Below are positions 32,489 through 41,474 of a stretch of DNA of 64,000 nt, in pieces. The DNA lies in the NCBI RefSeq assembly GCF_003990185.1, contig NZ_RZHF01000028.1, forward strand, positions 124,134 through 188,133, in the 5' to 3' direction. A program made the position numbers and the translations under genes. The notes under the pieces are model-generated. The model did no database searches. It was not told where the DNA came from and saw only the letters and a program-made list of their open reading frames with translations. Within the stretch, counting starts at the first letter, position 1, and every line of letters begins with the position of its first letter. This DNA is from Vreelandella nanhaiensis (GTDB lineage: Bacteria; Pseudomonadota; Gammaproteobacteria; Pseudomonadales; Halomonadaceae).

Positions 32489-33936
32489 CCGCACATAAAA
32501 GCGATATAGAATCCGCTGTTTCCATCCTGCTCACGCCGGGTGGCCTGGATCTTGATGGTCTGGATAAAGGCCTGGAGTACGCTATGGGCGTCGGCGTAGA
32601 TTACGCCGACCTCTATTTCCAGCGGACGTGGCAGGAAGGCTGGGTACTGGAAGATGGCGAAGTAAAAGAGGCCAGCTACAACATTGATGGTGGTGTCGGC
32701 GTACGTGCCCTTGCCGGTGAAAAAACCGGCTTTGCCTACTCCAACCAGATTAGTGCCGATGCATTGATGGATACTGGAAGAACGGCTTCGGGGATCGTGC
32801 GTAGCGGTAAGCGTCTGCTGAGCCAAGCGGTTCAGCCCGTTGCTGCGGCGTCATTTTATGCCGGTATAGATCCTCTGGCAGGCCTGAGTGCTGAAGAGAA
32901 GGTCGCCATGCTGAAGGATGCCGACCGAGCGGCCCGCGCCGCCGACCCAAGCGTTACGCAAGTCAGTGCATCGCTTTCCGGCACCTATGAAGTGGTCCTG
33001 GTGCGCGCAAGCGATGGGACGCTGGCGGCAGATATTCGCCCGTTAGTGCGCTTTAACGTCAGCGTTATCGCCGTCAAAAACGGCCGTCGTGAGCGTGGCG
33101 GTGCCGGCGGTGGCGGGCGCTACTCCATGGCCAGGCTGCGCGATGAAGGGGTCGCCGAGCGTTACGCCAAGGAAGCCGTGCGTCAGGCCTTAGTGAATCT
33201 GGAGGCCGTTGATGCGCCTGCCGGGCAAATGCCGGTAGTGCTTGCCTCGGGCTGGCCGGGCATCCTGCTTCATGAAGCGGTTGGTCATGGACTTGAAGGT
33301 GACTTTAACCGTAAAGGCAGCTCCGCATTTGCCGGGCGTATGGGGCAGCGGGTGGCGGCTAAAGGGGTTACCGTGGTGGATGATGCCACGATTGCCGATG
33401 GACGCGGTTCGCTCAGTATCGATGATGAAGGCACACCTGGCCAGAATACGCCGTTGATTGAAGACGGCATTCTTACCGGCTATATGCAGGACAAGCTGAA
33501 TGCGCGGCTAATGAATATGGCGCCCACCGGTAATGCGCGCCGTGAATCCTTTGCTCACCTGCCCATGCCGCGTATGACCAACACGGTAATGCTGGCAGGA
33601 CAGGATGAGCCGGAAGATATTATTAAAAGCGTCAAGCGCGGCATTTACGCGGTAAGCTTTGGCGGCGGTCAGGTAGATATCACCTCGGGCAAGTTCGTGT
33701 TCTCCGCCAGCGAAGCGTATCTAATCGAAGATGGACGTATTACAGCGCCTGTAAAAGGCGCCACGCTGATTGGTAACGGCCCCGAGGCAATGGGGCGCGT
33801 TTCCATGATTGGTCATGATATGGCACTCGATACCGGCGTGGGCGTATGTGGTAAAGAGGGCCAGGGTGTACCGGTAGGTGTGGGTCAGCCCACGCTGAAA
33901 CTGGATGAGCTGACCGTGGGCGGTACGCAGTCCTAA
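32485..33936 (+). CDS. tldD: Metalloprotease TldD
   Basis: TldD is the active subunit of the TldD/TldE (PmbA) protease, known to process microcin B17 and CcdA in E. coli. The product has 483 residues. The zinc motif [13 protein letters not shown] begins at about residue 263, and a later Cys in [11 protein letters not shown] completes the site. The N-terminal beta domain includes [17 protein letters not shown]. The ATG at 32485 overlaps the yhdP stop. The frame is open for 12 more codons upstream within yhdP. Its partner pmbA lies at 34595-35935, separated by convergent darP. Confidence 0.96.
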   Translation: MTAHKSDIESAVSILLTPGGLDLDGLDKGLEYAMGVGVDYADLYFQRTWQEGWVLEDGEVKEASYNIDGGVGVRALAGEKTGFAYSNQISADALMDTGRTASGIVRSGKRLLSQAVQPVAAASFYAGIDPLAGLSAEEKVAMLKDADRAARAADPSVTQVSASLSGTYEVVLVRASDGTLAADIRPLVRFNVSVIAVKNGRRERGGAGGGGRYSMARLRDEGVAERYAKEAVRQALVNLEAVDAPAGQMPVVLASGWPGILLHEAVGHGLEGDFNRKGSSAFAGRMGQRVAAKGVTVVDDATIADGRGSLSIDDEGTPGQNTPLIEDGILTGYMQDKLNARLMNMAPTGNARRESFAHLPMPRMTNTVMLAGQDEPEDIIKSVKRGIYAVSFGGGQVDITSGKFVFSASEAYLIEDGRITAPVKGATLIGNGPEAMGRVSMIGHDMALDTGVGVCGKEGQGVPVGVGQPTLKLDELTVGGTQS

Positions 33937-33940
33937 GGTA

Positions 33941-34462
33941 TTAGAGTGCCAGCGTTTCGCGCAAATGTTTGAACAGCTTGCGCGAGCTGGTGGGCGGCTT
34001 GCCCTGGTCGCGCTCGCGCTGGGCATTGCGTATTAGCTGGCGCAGTGCTTGGCGGTCGGCATCGGGGTATTCCGCCATAAACAGGTCAACGGCAGGATCG
34101 CCTTCTTCCACGAGCCGGTCCCGCCATTTTTCAAGCCGATGAAAGGCGTGATCGCGCTGCTCTTTTTCCTGCTCGATGGCGTCAAAAACGCCTTGTATGG
34201 CGGCCAGGTCCTCCTTGCGGATCAGCTTGCCGACATACTGCATATGACGGCGGCGCCCTTCATGGGAGCGGATGCGAGACGTTTCTTCAATGGCACGCAG
34301 CATATCGTCGGAGAGAGGAAAGCGGGCGCGCTCGGCAGGCCGCATGGCGATTAATGTTTCGCCAAGAGCCTGAAGTGCATGCATTTCGCGTTTGAGCTGC
34401 GATTTACTGGGCCGCTCTTCAGGTTCCTGAGTATCAAAGGGCTCGGGGCGTTGCTTCGGCAT
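33941..34462 (-). CDS. darP: Ribosome-associated protein DarP (YjgA)
   Basis: DarP/YjgA binds late 50S ribosome precursors and promotes peptidyl-transferase centre maturation. The product has 173 residues and is highly charged. It contains PSKSQLKREMHALQALGE, the RIRSHEGRRRHMQYVGKLIR helix near residues 65-85, the HRLEKWRDRLVEEGD segment and PDADRQALRQLIRNAQRE. The ATG at 34462 and a GTG at 34474 are both possible. Neither has a strong ribosome site, and the ATG fits family length better. It lies convergent to tldD (stops four bases apart). Confidence 0.92.
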   Translation of the reverse strand: MPKQRPEPFDTQEPEERPSKSQLKREMHALQALGETLIAMRPAERARFPLSDDMLRAIEETSRIRSHEGRRRHMQYVGKLIRKEDLAAIQGVFDAIEQEKEQRDHAFHRLEKWRDRLVEEGDPAVDLFMAEYPDADRQALRQLIRNAQRERDQGKPPTSSRKLFKHLRETLAL

Positions 34463-34466
34463 AATA

Positions 34467-34520
34467 GGACTCACTGACTAAATTGGGCTCACTAACTAAG
34501 TAGGGCTCGCTGACAAGATT
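34467..34520. repeat. Three tandem 18-base repeats before darP and pmbA
   Basis: Three imperfect direct repeats of exactly 18 bases run without a gap: GGACTCACTGACTAAATT, GGGCTCACTAACTAAGTA and GGGCTCGCTGACAAGATT. They lie in the divergent region just upstream of the darP start and 74 bases before pmbA. They could be spaced regulator sites or a slippage-derived repeat. Confidence 0.75.
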
Positions 34521-34594
34521 CGTTGGCAGCATTATATCAGGCTGCGACCATAACATTGATTCGCCGAGGTGATTCAGGCGAAAAAGGAGGCCAT

Positions 34595-35935
34595 ATGGCA
34601 CAGGCATTTGATGCATCCTCGCAGCAGGCTCTATTGACGGCGCGTGCAGAAGAGGCGCTGTCCCTGGCCAAACGGCTGGGTGCAGATGCCGCCGAGGTGG
34701 GCGCGAGCATCGATCAGGGCATAGGTATAAGCGTGCGCTTGGGTGAGGTGGAAACGGTAGAGCTTTCCCGCGATCAGGGGATAGCGGTTACCCTTTATGT
34801 GGGAAAACGCAAGGGCAGCGCGTCCTCCAGCGATGCAAGCTCCGCCTCTATTCAGGCGGCTGTTGAGAAAGCCCTGGCGATTGCTCGCTACACCGGTGAA
34901 GACCCGGCGGCAGGCCTGGCCGATGCTGACCAGATGGCAACCGAATTGCCTGATCTCAAGGTGCATTACCCTTGGACGCTGACCACCGACCAGGCCATTG
35001 AGATAGCGCTTGCCTGTGAGCAGGCGGGGCGCGATGTTGAAGGCATTAGCCAGTCGGAAGGCGCGTCGCTTTCAAGCGGTGAAGGTGTGCGGGTATATGC
35101 CAATAGTCATGGTTTTTTGGGCACTCAGAAGGGCAGCAGCCATTCGCTCTCCTGCATGTTAATTGCCCAAGACGCAAACGGCATGCAGCGCGACTACGAC
35201 TACACCTCCTCGCGCAATCCTCAGGCGCTGCGTGACCCAGCAGACGTAGGGCGTGAAGCCGCTGCCCGCACGCTGAGAAGATTAGGCGCAAAGCGGCCGC
35301 CTACGGGAACGTTTCCCATTCTGTTTGACCCATCGCTGTCTGCTGGACTGGTCGGCCATCTGCTAAGCGCGCTGGCCGGTGGTGCTTTGTACCGCCAGTC
35401 CTCTTTCCTGTGTGATCGCTTGGGAACGCCCCTCTTTCCCGAGTGGTTCAGCCTGGAAGAGCGCCCCATGGAGGTAGGTGCCATGGCAAGTACGCCGTTT
35501 GATGGCGAGGGCGTTCAAACCCGTAATAACCGCTTTATTGATCGGGGAAGTATCGCAAGCTACATGCTCTCTTCCTACAGCGCCCGTCGCCTGGGTATGC
35601 AGACGACGGGTAATGCGGGTGGCGCGCGAAATGTGCGCCTTGACGCTCCACTGAAAACGCGCGAAGCGCTGCTCAAGGAAATGGGCCGGGGTATCTGGGT
35701 AACGGAGCTGATGGGGCAAGGGGTCAACGGGGTAACCGGCGATTACTCTCGCGGAGCAGCCGGTTTCTGGGTCGAAAATGGCGAGATTCAGTACCCTATC
35801 GAGGAATTTACCATTGCCGGAAACCTGGAGCGCATGTTTTCAGGGCTAGTGGGTATCGGCAGTGATATAGATACACGGGGAAGCATTCATACGGGCAGTT
35901 GGCTGATTGATGCAATGACGGTAGCGGGCAGTTAA
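34595..35935 (+). CDS. pmbA: Metalloprotease partner PmbA (TldE)
   Basis: PmbA/TldE is the second subunit of the TldD/TldE protease and lacks the zinc HExxxH motif, which is indeed absent here. The product has 446 residues. The N-terminal domain includes GADAAEVGASIDQGIGISVRLGEVE. The C-terminal part has FDGEGVQTRNNRFIDRG, SYSARRLGMQTTGNAGGARN and GVNGVTGDYSRGAAGFWVENG. The ATG at 34595 follows AAGGAGG at 34584-34590. The upstream open frame is ignored because it starts within the tandem-repeat region. Confidence 0.96.
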   Translation: MAQAFDASSQQALLTARAEEALSLAKRLGADAAEVGASIDQGIGISVRLGEVETVELSRDQGIAVTLYVGKRKGSASSSDASSASIQAAVEKALAIARYTGEDPAAGLADADQMATELPDLKVHYPWTLTTDQAIEIALACEQAGRDVEGISQSEGASLSSGEGVRVYANSHGFLGTQKGSSHSLSCMLIAQDANGMQRDYDYTSSRNPQALRDPADVGREAAARTLRRLGAKRPPTGTFPILFDPSLSAGLVGHLLSALAGGALYRQSSFLCDRLGTPLFPEWFSLEERPMEVGAMASTPFDGEGVQTRNNRFIDRGSIASYMLSSYSARRLGMQTTGNAGGARNVRLDAPLKTREALLKEMGRGIWVTELMGQGVNGVTGDYSRGAAGFWVENGEIQYPIEEFTIAGNLERMFSGLVGIGSDIDTRGSIHTGSWLIDAMTVAGS

Positions 35936-35937
35936 CG

Positions 35938-36207
35938 CTACTGATCTTCGTCAAAACGGGCATCGAACAGCGCTTGTATCGCTTCAAGCGCCTGTTCGGC
36001 GTCCTCGCCTTCGGCATGAATACGCAGTTGGGTGCCGCAGGGGGCTGCCAGCATCAGAAGCGACATGATATTGGCGGCATCGGCCATCTGCTGTTGCTTG
36101 TATACGTGAATCCTGGCAGCGTACTGCTGACCGCACTTGACCAGTTTGGTCGCGGCACGGGCATGTAGACCGCGTTGATTGCTAAGCGTTAAGGTTCTTT
36201 CTGGCAC
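35938..36207 (-). CDS. ptsO: Nitrogen-PTS phosphocarrier NPr (HPr-like)
   Basis: NPr carries phosphate from EI(Ntr) to PtsN in the regulatory nitrogen PTS. The product has 89 residues. The phosphorylated His is residue 15 in GLHARAATKLV, and MADAANIMSLLMLAAPCG follows the HPr pattern around the regulatory Ser position. The start is GTG at 36207 with AAAGGGAA upstream. It is the last gene of rpoN-hpf-ptsN-rapZ-ptsO. The EI(Ntr) gene (ptsP) is not in the window. Confidence 0.95.
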   Translation of the reverse strand: MPERTLTLSNQRGLHARAATKLVKCGQQYAARIHVYKQQQMADAANIMSLLMLAAPCGTQLRIHAEGEDAEQALEAIQALFDARFDEDQ

Positions 36208-36239
36208 CCTGGTTCCCTTTCTCCGAGTGGTGTCATCAA

Positions 36240-37160
36240 CTATTTGTGTTCGTCTAGCAGGCTGATATCAAGCGGCTCTGGCTGCGGTTCACTTAACGTG
36301 TATTGTAGCCCCAGCTCACGATGGCGCAGCTGAACTTCGCCTATCTGAGGAGCCAACTTCTGAGCCAGCTGTTCGGCTATATACACGGAGCGGTGCTGAC
36401 CACCCGTACAGCCAATCGCGACCGTCATATAGCTACGCTGACTGTTTCGATAAGCAGGCAGCCAGCGTTCAAGCAATGCCTGAATGTCGTTGATCATGTC
36501 TTTGACGATAGGATAGCCGCGCAGAAAGGCGATTATCGTGGCATCTCGGCCCGTATACTGACGTAACGTGGGGTCCCAGTAAGGGTTGGGCAGGCAACGC
36601 ACATCAAATACCAGATCGGCATCCATAGGTACGCCCCGCTTGTAACCAAATGACTCGAAGGTAAGCGTGAGCTGATCTTTACGCTGGTGGGCAACCTGGT
36701 CGGTAATGCGGCGGCGCAGGTCATGTACCGAGAGGCGTGAAGTGTCTATCAGCAGATCGGCTAGATCACGTATCTCGTTAAGCGTTTCTTCCTCTTTGCT
36801 GATCGCTTCTTCAAGCGTCATATTGCTATCGCGCGTTAAAGGATGGCGGCGGCGCGTGGCAGAGTAGCGCTCAAGCAGAATGCGCGCATCGGTGGTCAGA
36901 TAGATAACCTGAAACTCGATGGGGCGCTGACGCAGCTCTTCCAAAAGCGTGGGCAGCCGTTCAAGCGCTGCGGGAAGGTTGCGCGCATCGATACTCACTG
37001 CCAGATGCGTGCGACCACCTTCTTCGCGAAGCTCATCTACCAGTGACCCCAGCAGCATGGCAGGAAGGTTGTCGATAGCGTAGTAGCCAACATCTTCCAA
37101 TGCTTGCAGCGCAATAGACTTGCCAGACCCTGAACGGCCGCTAATGATCACCAGTTGCAT
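36240..37160 (-). CDS. rapZ: RNase adapter protein RapZ
   Basis: RapZ binds GlcN-6-P and guides RNase E to the small RNA GlmZ in enterobacteria. Elsewhere the role is less certain. The product has 306 residues. The Walker A motif is GRSGSGKS (residues 8-15), followed by ALEDVGYYAIDNLPAMLL. The C-terminal RNA-binding part has DVRCLPNPYW near residue 190 and the GCTGGQHRSVYIAEQLA motif near 255. It lies between ptsN and ptsO, as in most gammaproteobacteria. Confidence 0.96.
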   Translation of the reverse strand: MQLVIISGRSGSGKSIALQALEDVGYYAIDNLPAMLLGSLVDELREEGGRTHLAVSIDARNLPAALERLPTLLEELRQRPIEFQVIYLTTDARILLERYSATRRRHPLTRDSNMTLEEAISKEEETLNEIRDLADLLIDTSRLSVHDLRRRITDQVAHQRKDQLTLTFESFGYKRGVPMDADLVFDVRCLPNPYWDPTLRQYTGRDATIIAFLRGYPIVKDMINDIQALLERWLPAYRNSQRSYMTVAIGCTGGQHRSVYIAEQLAQKLAPQIGEVQLRHRELGLQYTLSEPQPEPLDISLLDEHK

Positions 37161-37213
37161 AGTGGGTCTCTTTGCATGAAGGTAAAGCGAGAAAATACGT
37201 AAGCTGCAAAGAA

Positions 37214-37684
37214 TTAAGACGCAGCCTGTTCACGGATCTTGTTGGAAAGCAGGTCAAGCAGTTCACGCTGACTGCTGGTTTTTCGAAGCGCTTGACGCGT
37301 GCCTGCATCATTCATAATGGTGGCTACCTGGCCAAGTAATGACAGGTGCGTATCATCCGCCTCTTCAGGAACGAGCAGCACAAAGACCAGATCCACCGGA
37401 TCGCCATCAATGGCGTCAAAATCGACGGGTTCTGACAGCTTGAGAAAGCCCGCAATAGGTGTTGCACAATGTGGGCTTCGCGCATGGGGAATGGCAACGC
37501 CGTTGCCAATTCCTGTACTGCCAAGACGTTCCCGGCCAATCAAGCGGCTGAAAACTTCCTGGCTATCCAGGCTAGGTGTGTTTTGAGCGATAAAGGTGCT
37601 GAAAAATTCCAGCACCCGTTTTTTGCTGCCCCCAGGCACGTCGTAAAGCACGCGCTCCGGGGGGAGGATGGTTTCCAACGTCAT
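37214..37684 (-). CDS. ptsN: Nitrogen-regulatory PTS protein EIIA(Ntr)
   Basis: PtsN is the terminal phospho-acceptor of the nitrogen PTS. In E. coli its unphosphorylated form regulates potassium uptake and sensor kinases. The product has 156 residues with the EIIA type-2 fold. The phosphorylated His is residue 67 in GVAIPHAR, followed by DLVFVLLVPEEADDTHL. It begins four bases after the hpf stop. There is no strong ribosome site of its own, so coupling to hpf is likely. Confidence 0.96.
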   Translation of the reverse strand: MTLETILPPERVLYDVPGGSKKRVLEFFSTFIAQNTPSLDSQEVFSRLIGRERLGSTGIGNGVAIPHARSPHCATPIAGFLKLSEPVDFDAIDGDPVDLVFVLLVPEEADDTHLSLLGQVATIMNDAGTRQALRKTSSQRELLDLLSNKIREQAAS

Positions 37685-37688
37685 TGAA

Positions 37689-37997
37689 TTAACGCACGCC
37701 TGCGCCTTGGGCGCGGGCTTGTGCTTTTTCCTTATGCTTAACGAGTTGACGATCGATTTTGTCTGCTAATGCGTCAATGGCGGCATACATGTCGTTATCA
37801 AGCGCATCGGCATATAAGTCGGCTCCTGCCGCATGAAGGTTGCACGCCGCCTGCTGGCGCTCCTTCTCAATGGATAAGGTTACTTGTACCGTAGTGATGT
37901 TGTCGTAATGACGTTCGACGCGTTCAAGCTTTTCATTAACATAGTCACGCAAGGCGTCAGTCAGTTCTACATGATGACCAGTGATGTTTACTTGCAT
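37689..37997 (-). CDS. hpf: Ribosome hibernation promoting factor HPF
   Basis: HPF binds the 30S decoding centre and promotes 100S ribosome dimers in resting cells. The product has 102 residues, so it is the short type without a C-terminal dimerisation domain. It begins MQVNITGHHVELTDALRDYV and shows DLYADALDNDMYAAIDALADKI-type conserved residues near 70-90. AAGGAG precedes the ATG at 37997. The open frame extends 20 codons upstream into the promoter region, which is not coding. Confidence 0.95.
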   Translation of the reverse strand: MQVNITGHHVELTDALRDYVNEKLERVERHYDNITTVQVTLSIEKERQQAACNLHAAGADLYADALDNDMYAAIDALADKIDRQLVKHKEKAQARAQGAGVR

Positions 37998-38030
37998 TGA
38001 CGTGCTCCTTATCCATCGGACTGTATTTCG

Positions 38031-38058
38031 ATTGTAACCCTTTTTACGGTATTGCAAA
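38031..38058 (-). promoter_or_regulatory. Candidate promoter for hpf
   Basis: Read on the minus strand, TACAAT (bases 38036-38031) is a good -10 box, with TTTGCA/TTGCAA 15-16 bases upstream as a -35. A transcript from here would start about 30 bases before the hpf ATG. Hpf-ptsN-rapZ-ptsO could then be expressed apart from rpoN. Confidence 0.45.
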
Positions 38059-38078
38059 GCCCTTGAGACGAGTTTTGC

Positions 38079-38095
38079 CTTTTCAGTCTGAAAAG
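38079..38095. promoter_or_regulatory. Palindrome between rpoN and hpf
   Basis: CTTTTCAG and CTGAAAAG form a perfect 8-base inverted repeat around one central T. It lies about 20 bases upstream of the candidate hpf -35 box and just after rpoN. It has the form of an operator. The regulator is unknown. Confidence 0.4.
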
Positions 38096-38121
38096 TGATT
38101 GTAAAAGACTGCGTTAAACAA

Positions 38122-39531
38122 CTATCTCAAGCGGCGACGTTCACTCGAAGACGGAATGCCCAGCGACTCGCGATATTTGGCAACAGTACGCCGAGCCACC
38201 GTAATGCCGCCTTCCTCCAGTAGCGTCACTAAGCGGCTGTCAGACAGTGGCTTGCCGGGTGGCTCGTCCTGAATCAGCTTTTTAAGTCGGGCACGAATAG
38301 CCGTACTTGAGTGGCTGTCGCCACCGTCCTGACCGCTAATCTGACTGGAGAAAAAGTATTTAAGTTCGAAAACGCCGCGCGGCGTATGAATATATTTTTG
38401 CGTCGTCACCCGCGAAATGGTGGATTCATGCATTTCCACGGCTTCGGCAATGTCAGCAAGAATCAGTGGCTTCATAGCTTCTTCACCCTGCTCTAGGAAA
38501 CCGATCTGACGGGTGATAATCTCGCGGCCCACGCGTAGCAGCGTATCGTTACGACTGGAAAGACTCTTGATCAGCCAGCGCGCTTCCTGCAGGTGCTCTT
38601 TGAGAAACTGGTTATCCTGACTCTTGTCCGCCCGCTTGATCAGGCTTGCATAGTCGGGCTGGATGCGCAGACGGGGCAGAGCCTCGGGGTTAAGCTCAAG
38701 ATGCCAGCCTTCGTTATCGTGACGCACCACCAGGTCCGGTGTAATGTAGCTATCGTCGGTAATTCCATAAGCACTGCCGGGGCGCGGGTCAAGGTTGCGG
38801 ATCAGACTTACCACATCCTCCAGTTGCTCGTCATCAAGCCCCAGACGCCGCTTTAGTAGCCGCATGTCGTTCTTGCCCAGCGCTTCTAGAAACTGACGAA
38901 CCAGACGGCGTGCGGGTACCAGTAGGGGCGTGTCGTCGGGTAGGGTAGCCAACTGAAGCATCAGGCATTCGCGCAGATCACGGGCGAAAACGCCGGTAGG
39001 TTCAAACTGCTGCAGGCGCAGCAAAATGGTTTCCATCTCACGCAGGTTGAGTCCTTCAAGACCCTGAGCGCGCAACCCGTCACGAATATCGTTGAGCGGC
39101 TGCATTAAATAGCCGTTGGCATCCAGCGCATCAATCAGGCTTTCGGCTACCAGCTGTTCGCGGGCATTGAAATCGGTCATGGCCAGCTGCCAGAGCAAGT
39201 GCCCGTGCAGGCTTTGTCCGGCAGCCTGACGTTCAAAGTCCGGGCCATCGCTGCCTCCGGCTGAGCTTGCCATGTCTTGGTAAGTATCAGACCAGTCGCT
39301 ATCCACCGAGAGTTCGTTTGGAATGCTTTCTGACCACTCCGCTTCCTGGGGCTCAACGGTGGCTTGTTCGCCGAATTCGTCTTCCTGTTCCAGCATTGGG
39401 TTGGCATCCAATGCCTGCTGAATTTCCTGGCGCAGATCCAATGTGGATAGCTGTAACAGGGCAATTGCCTGCTGCAGCTGAGGTGTCATGGTCAGCTGCG
39501 TACCGATACGCAATTGGAGAGAAGCTTTCAT
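38122..39531 (-). CDS. rpoN: RNA polymerase sigma-54 factor RpoN
   Basis: RpoN directs RNA polymerase to -24/-12 promoters and needs enhancer-binding ATPases. The product has 469 residues. The Gln/Leu-rich activator-interacting region (LTMTPQLQQAIALLQLS) is at the N terminus, followed by an acidic stretch, the core-binding domain, the HTH with MHESTISRVTTQKYIHTPRG, and the RpoN box ARRTVAKYRESLGI near the C terminus. The usual start MKASLQLRIG is at 39531. An in-frame ATG two codons earlier (39537) cannot be excluded, since neither has a strong ribosome site. Confidence 0.97.
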   Translation of the reverse strand: MKASLQLRIGTQLTMTPQLQQAIALLQLSTLDLRQEIQQALDANPMLEQEDEFGEQATVEPQEAEWSESIPNELSVDSDWSDTYQDMASSAGGSDGPDFERQAAGQSLHGHLLWQLAMTDFNAREQLVAESLIDALDANGYLMQPLNDIRDGLRAQGLEGLNLREMETILLRLQQFEPTGVFARDLRECLMLQLATLPDDTPLLVPARRLVRQFLEALGKNDMRLLKRRLGLDDEQLEDVVSLIRNLDPRPGSAYGITDDSYITPDLVVRHDNEGWHLELNPEALPRLRIQPDYASLIKRADKSQDNQFLKEHLQEARWLIKSLSSRNDTLLRVGREIITRQIGFLEQGEEAMKPLILADIAEAVEMHESTISRVTTQKYIHTPRGVFELKYFFSSQISGQDGGDSHSSTAIRARLKKLIQDEPPGKPLSDSRLVTLLEEGGITVARRTVAKYRESLGIPSSSERRRLR

Positions 39532-39642
39532 GACCATCTGAGAACCACTCGTTAATCGGAAAGCTTCACACTAGTGCGAGTCATGCCCATGTGCAAGTGC
39601 AATAAGCATGCCAGTGGTAATAATTTTGCTGCAGGTCACTGT

Positions 39643-40392
39643 TTAGAGACGAAAATCAGCGCCCAAATAGACCTCTCTTACTTTTTGATTATTGAGGATG
39701 GTTTCGGGACTGCCGCCAGCAATGATATGGCCGTCGCCCACGATGTAGGCAATATCGCAGATATCCAGCGTTTCCCGCACGTTATGGTCGGTAATCAGTA
39801 CGCCAATATGACGTTTTTTAAGGGCGCGAATAATGCTTTTGATTTCACCCACCGAAATAGGGTCTACCCCGGCAAACGGCTCATCAAGCAAGATAAAGGC
39901 AGGCTCTGTGGCCAACGAGCGGGCAATTTCTACCCGGCGTCGCTCGCCTCCTGAAAGGCTCATGCCCAGGTTGTCGCGGATATGGGTGATATGGAAATCT
40001 TCCAGAAGGCTTTCCAGGCGCTGCTCGCGTCCAGCGCTATCCAGCTCCTTGCGAGTCTCCAAGATGGCCATGATGTTATCCGCGACCGACAGCTTGCGAA
40101 AAATGGACGCTTCCTGGGGAAGATAGCCAATGCCCGCCATAGCACGTTCATGCATGGGGGCGCGGGTGAGGTCCAGCTCATCAATACTCACCGTGCCAGC
40201 GTCTGATTTAACAAGGCCCACAATCATGTAAAACGATGTGGTTTTACCTGCACCGTTTGGGCCCAGCAGACCTACCACGCTCCCTTGAGCAATTTCCAGG
40301 CTGATATCCTGAACCACCCGGCGACGCTTGTAGCTTTTAGCTAAGTGGTTGGCGTAAAGCGTTTTTATCGGCGCTGATTCCGCAGTAGCCAT
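39643..40392 (-). CDS. lptB: LPS export ATPase LptB
   Basis: LptB is the cytoplasmic ATPase that, with LptFG, pulls lipopolysaccharide from the inner membrane. The product has 249 residues. Walker A is [13 protein letters not shown] near residues 40-52, the ABC signature [16 protein letters not shown] near 145, and Walker [22 protein letters not shown] precedes the ATG. It is the third gene of lptC-lptA-lptB. The lptFG genes are not in the window. Confidence 0.97.
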   Translation of the reverse strand: MATAESAPIKTLYANHLAKSYKRRRVVQDISLEIAQGSVVGLLGPNGAGKTTSFYMIVGLVKSDAGTVSIDELDLTRAPMHERAMAGIGYLPQEASIFRKLSVADNIMAILETRKELDSAGREQRLESLLEDFHITHIRDNLGMSLSGGERRRVEIARSLATEPAFILLDEPFAGVDPISVGEIKSIIRALKKRHIGVLITDHNVRETLDICDIAYIVGDGHIIAGGSPETILNNQKVREVYLGADFRL

Positions 40393-40401
40393 CGGCTGCT
40401 C

Positions 40402-40893
40402 CTATTGCGCTGGCTGAAGTGTCATACGAATACGCTGCGGCTCACTGCCACTAACATCCGAACGTGCCTGCACGACCTCGCGGTCGATAAAGTACTCAAG
40501 ACGGCCGCCGTTAAACTGGTCACCACCCTGGGTAAGCTCAGCCTGATCGATAAGCTCAACACGGCGTTCTGCTACATGATAAATCACTCGGCGCCCCCAG
40601 CCTTCCATGGGCGTTTCTTCATTTTCTAGCTGATTACGTAGGTAAGCGCGTTCCCCTGTTGCTGTTATCAGGGAGAGTTCGCCGGCTTCATTACGCTGGA
40701 TTTCAACGCGCTCGCCGCGCAGTTGCATATTGCCCTGGCGAATATCGACATTGCCGGAGTAAACCGCTGTGCCGGCGCGCTGATCAAGGTCTAGCCGGTC
40801 GGCCTCAACTTCAACCGGTGCCTGGCTGTTCTGGGCCGCTGCCGATAGCGGCACCGCGAGAGCGAAAAGCGCGGTACGAACAAAAGCTTTCAT
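40402..40893 (-). CDS. lptA: LPS transport periplasmic protein LptA
   Basis: LptA forms the beta-jellyroll bridge that carries LPS across the periplasm from LptC to LptD. The product has 163 residues, with a signal peptide of about 20 residues (ending SAAAQ). The OstA-type repeats include VEVEADRLDLDQRAGTAVYSG and GQMQLRGERVEI-like segments. AGGAG precedes the ATG. It lies nine bases from both lptC and lptB, so all three are cotranscribed. Confidence 0.95.
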   Translation of the reverse strand: MKAFVRTALFALAVPLSAAAQNSQAPVEVEADRLDLDQRAGTAVYSGNVDIRQGNMQLRGERVEIQRNEAGELSLITATGERAYLRNQLENEETPMEGWGRRVIYHVAERRVELIDQAELTQGGDQFNGGRLEYFIDREVVQARSDVSGSEPQRIRMTLQPAQ

Positions 40894-40901
40894 AGCGACT
40901 C

Positions 40902-41474
40902 CTAAGGGATCTGTGTTGCGGGCGGATGGTGACCGCGTACATTATCAGTTAACCGGACCTGGCTGTCGTCAAGCCAGACATCCATACGTGTTGCACTCAT
41001 CTGCTGGGGCGGCTGCTGAAGCAGAGCGGGCGCTTCGCTCCAGGCGTGACGCGTCAAGCCATCATAGTGCAACTCTTCAGTATCCAGCTGCCAGCCTTCG
41101 GCCGGGGCAAGCAGTCTTGCCTCACCTGAAAGGGTAAGTGCCTGAGTATCTGTATTCAGCGTGCCCTGATTGGCGTTGGCAAGCCACTCGCGATTCTCGT
41201 TGTCATACAGGGTGGCTTCAGGTTGGGTTGCTTCGGCCACCGCGCGTTGAGGTATATATATCAACAGAGGCGAGGCCAACGACTGTTCAACCCGGCCGGA
41301 TTCGCCGAATAGGGTGATTTTCGCATTTTCCAGCACGTGACCGGGTTCTTCAGCCTGAGCGGCCGGGTCGATTGGCCGCTCATTCGGGCTGCGTGGGTCA
41401 AGCCAGACCAGCAGCGCCCCCAGGGTGATGATCAGCCCTGCCAGCCAGACGCGTTTTCTGATCTGTTTAAACAT
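40902..41474 (-). CDS. lptC: LPS export protein LptC
   Basis: LptC is a bitopic inner-membrane protein that receives LPS from LptBFG and passes it to LptA. The product has 190 residues with one N-terminal membrane segment (about residues 9-26) and a periplasmic jellyroll domain. The typical LTLSGEARLLAPAEGWQLDTEEL and VRLTDNVRG segments are visible. The ATG overlaps the kdsC stop (TAATG). Confidence 0.93.
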   Translation of the reverse strand: MFKQIRKRVWLAGLIITLGALLVWLDPRSPNERPIDPAAQAEEPGHVLENAKITLFGESGRVEQSLASPLLIYIPQRAVAEATQPEATLYDNENREWLANANQGTLNTDTQALTLSGEARLLAPAEGWQLDTEELHYDGLTRHAWSEAPALLQQPPQQMSATRMDVWLDDSQVRLTDNVRGHHPPATQIP

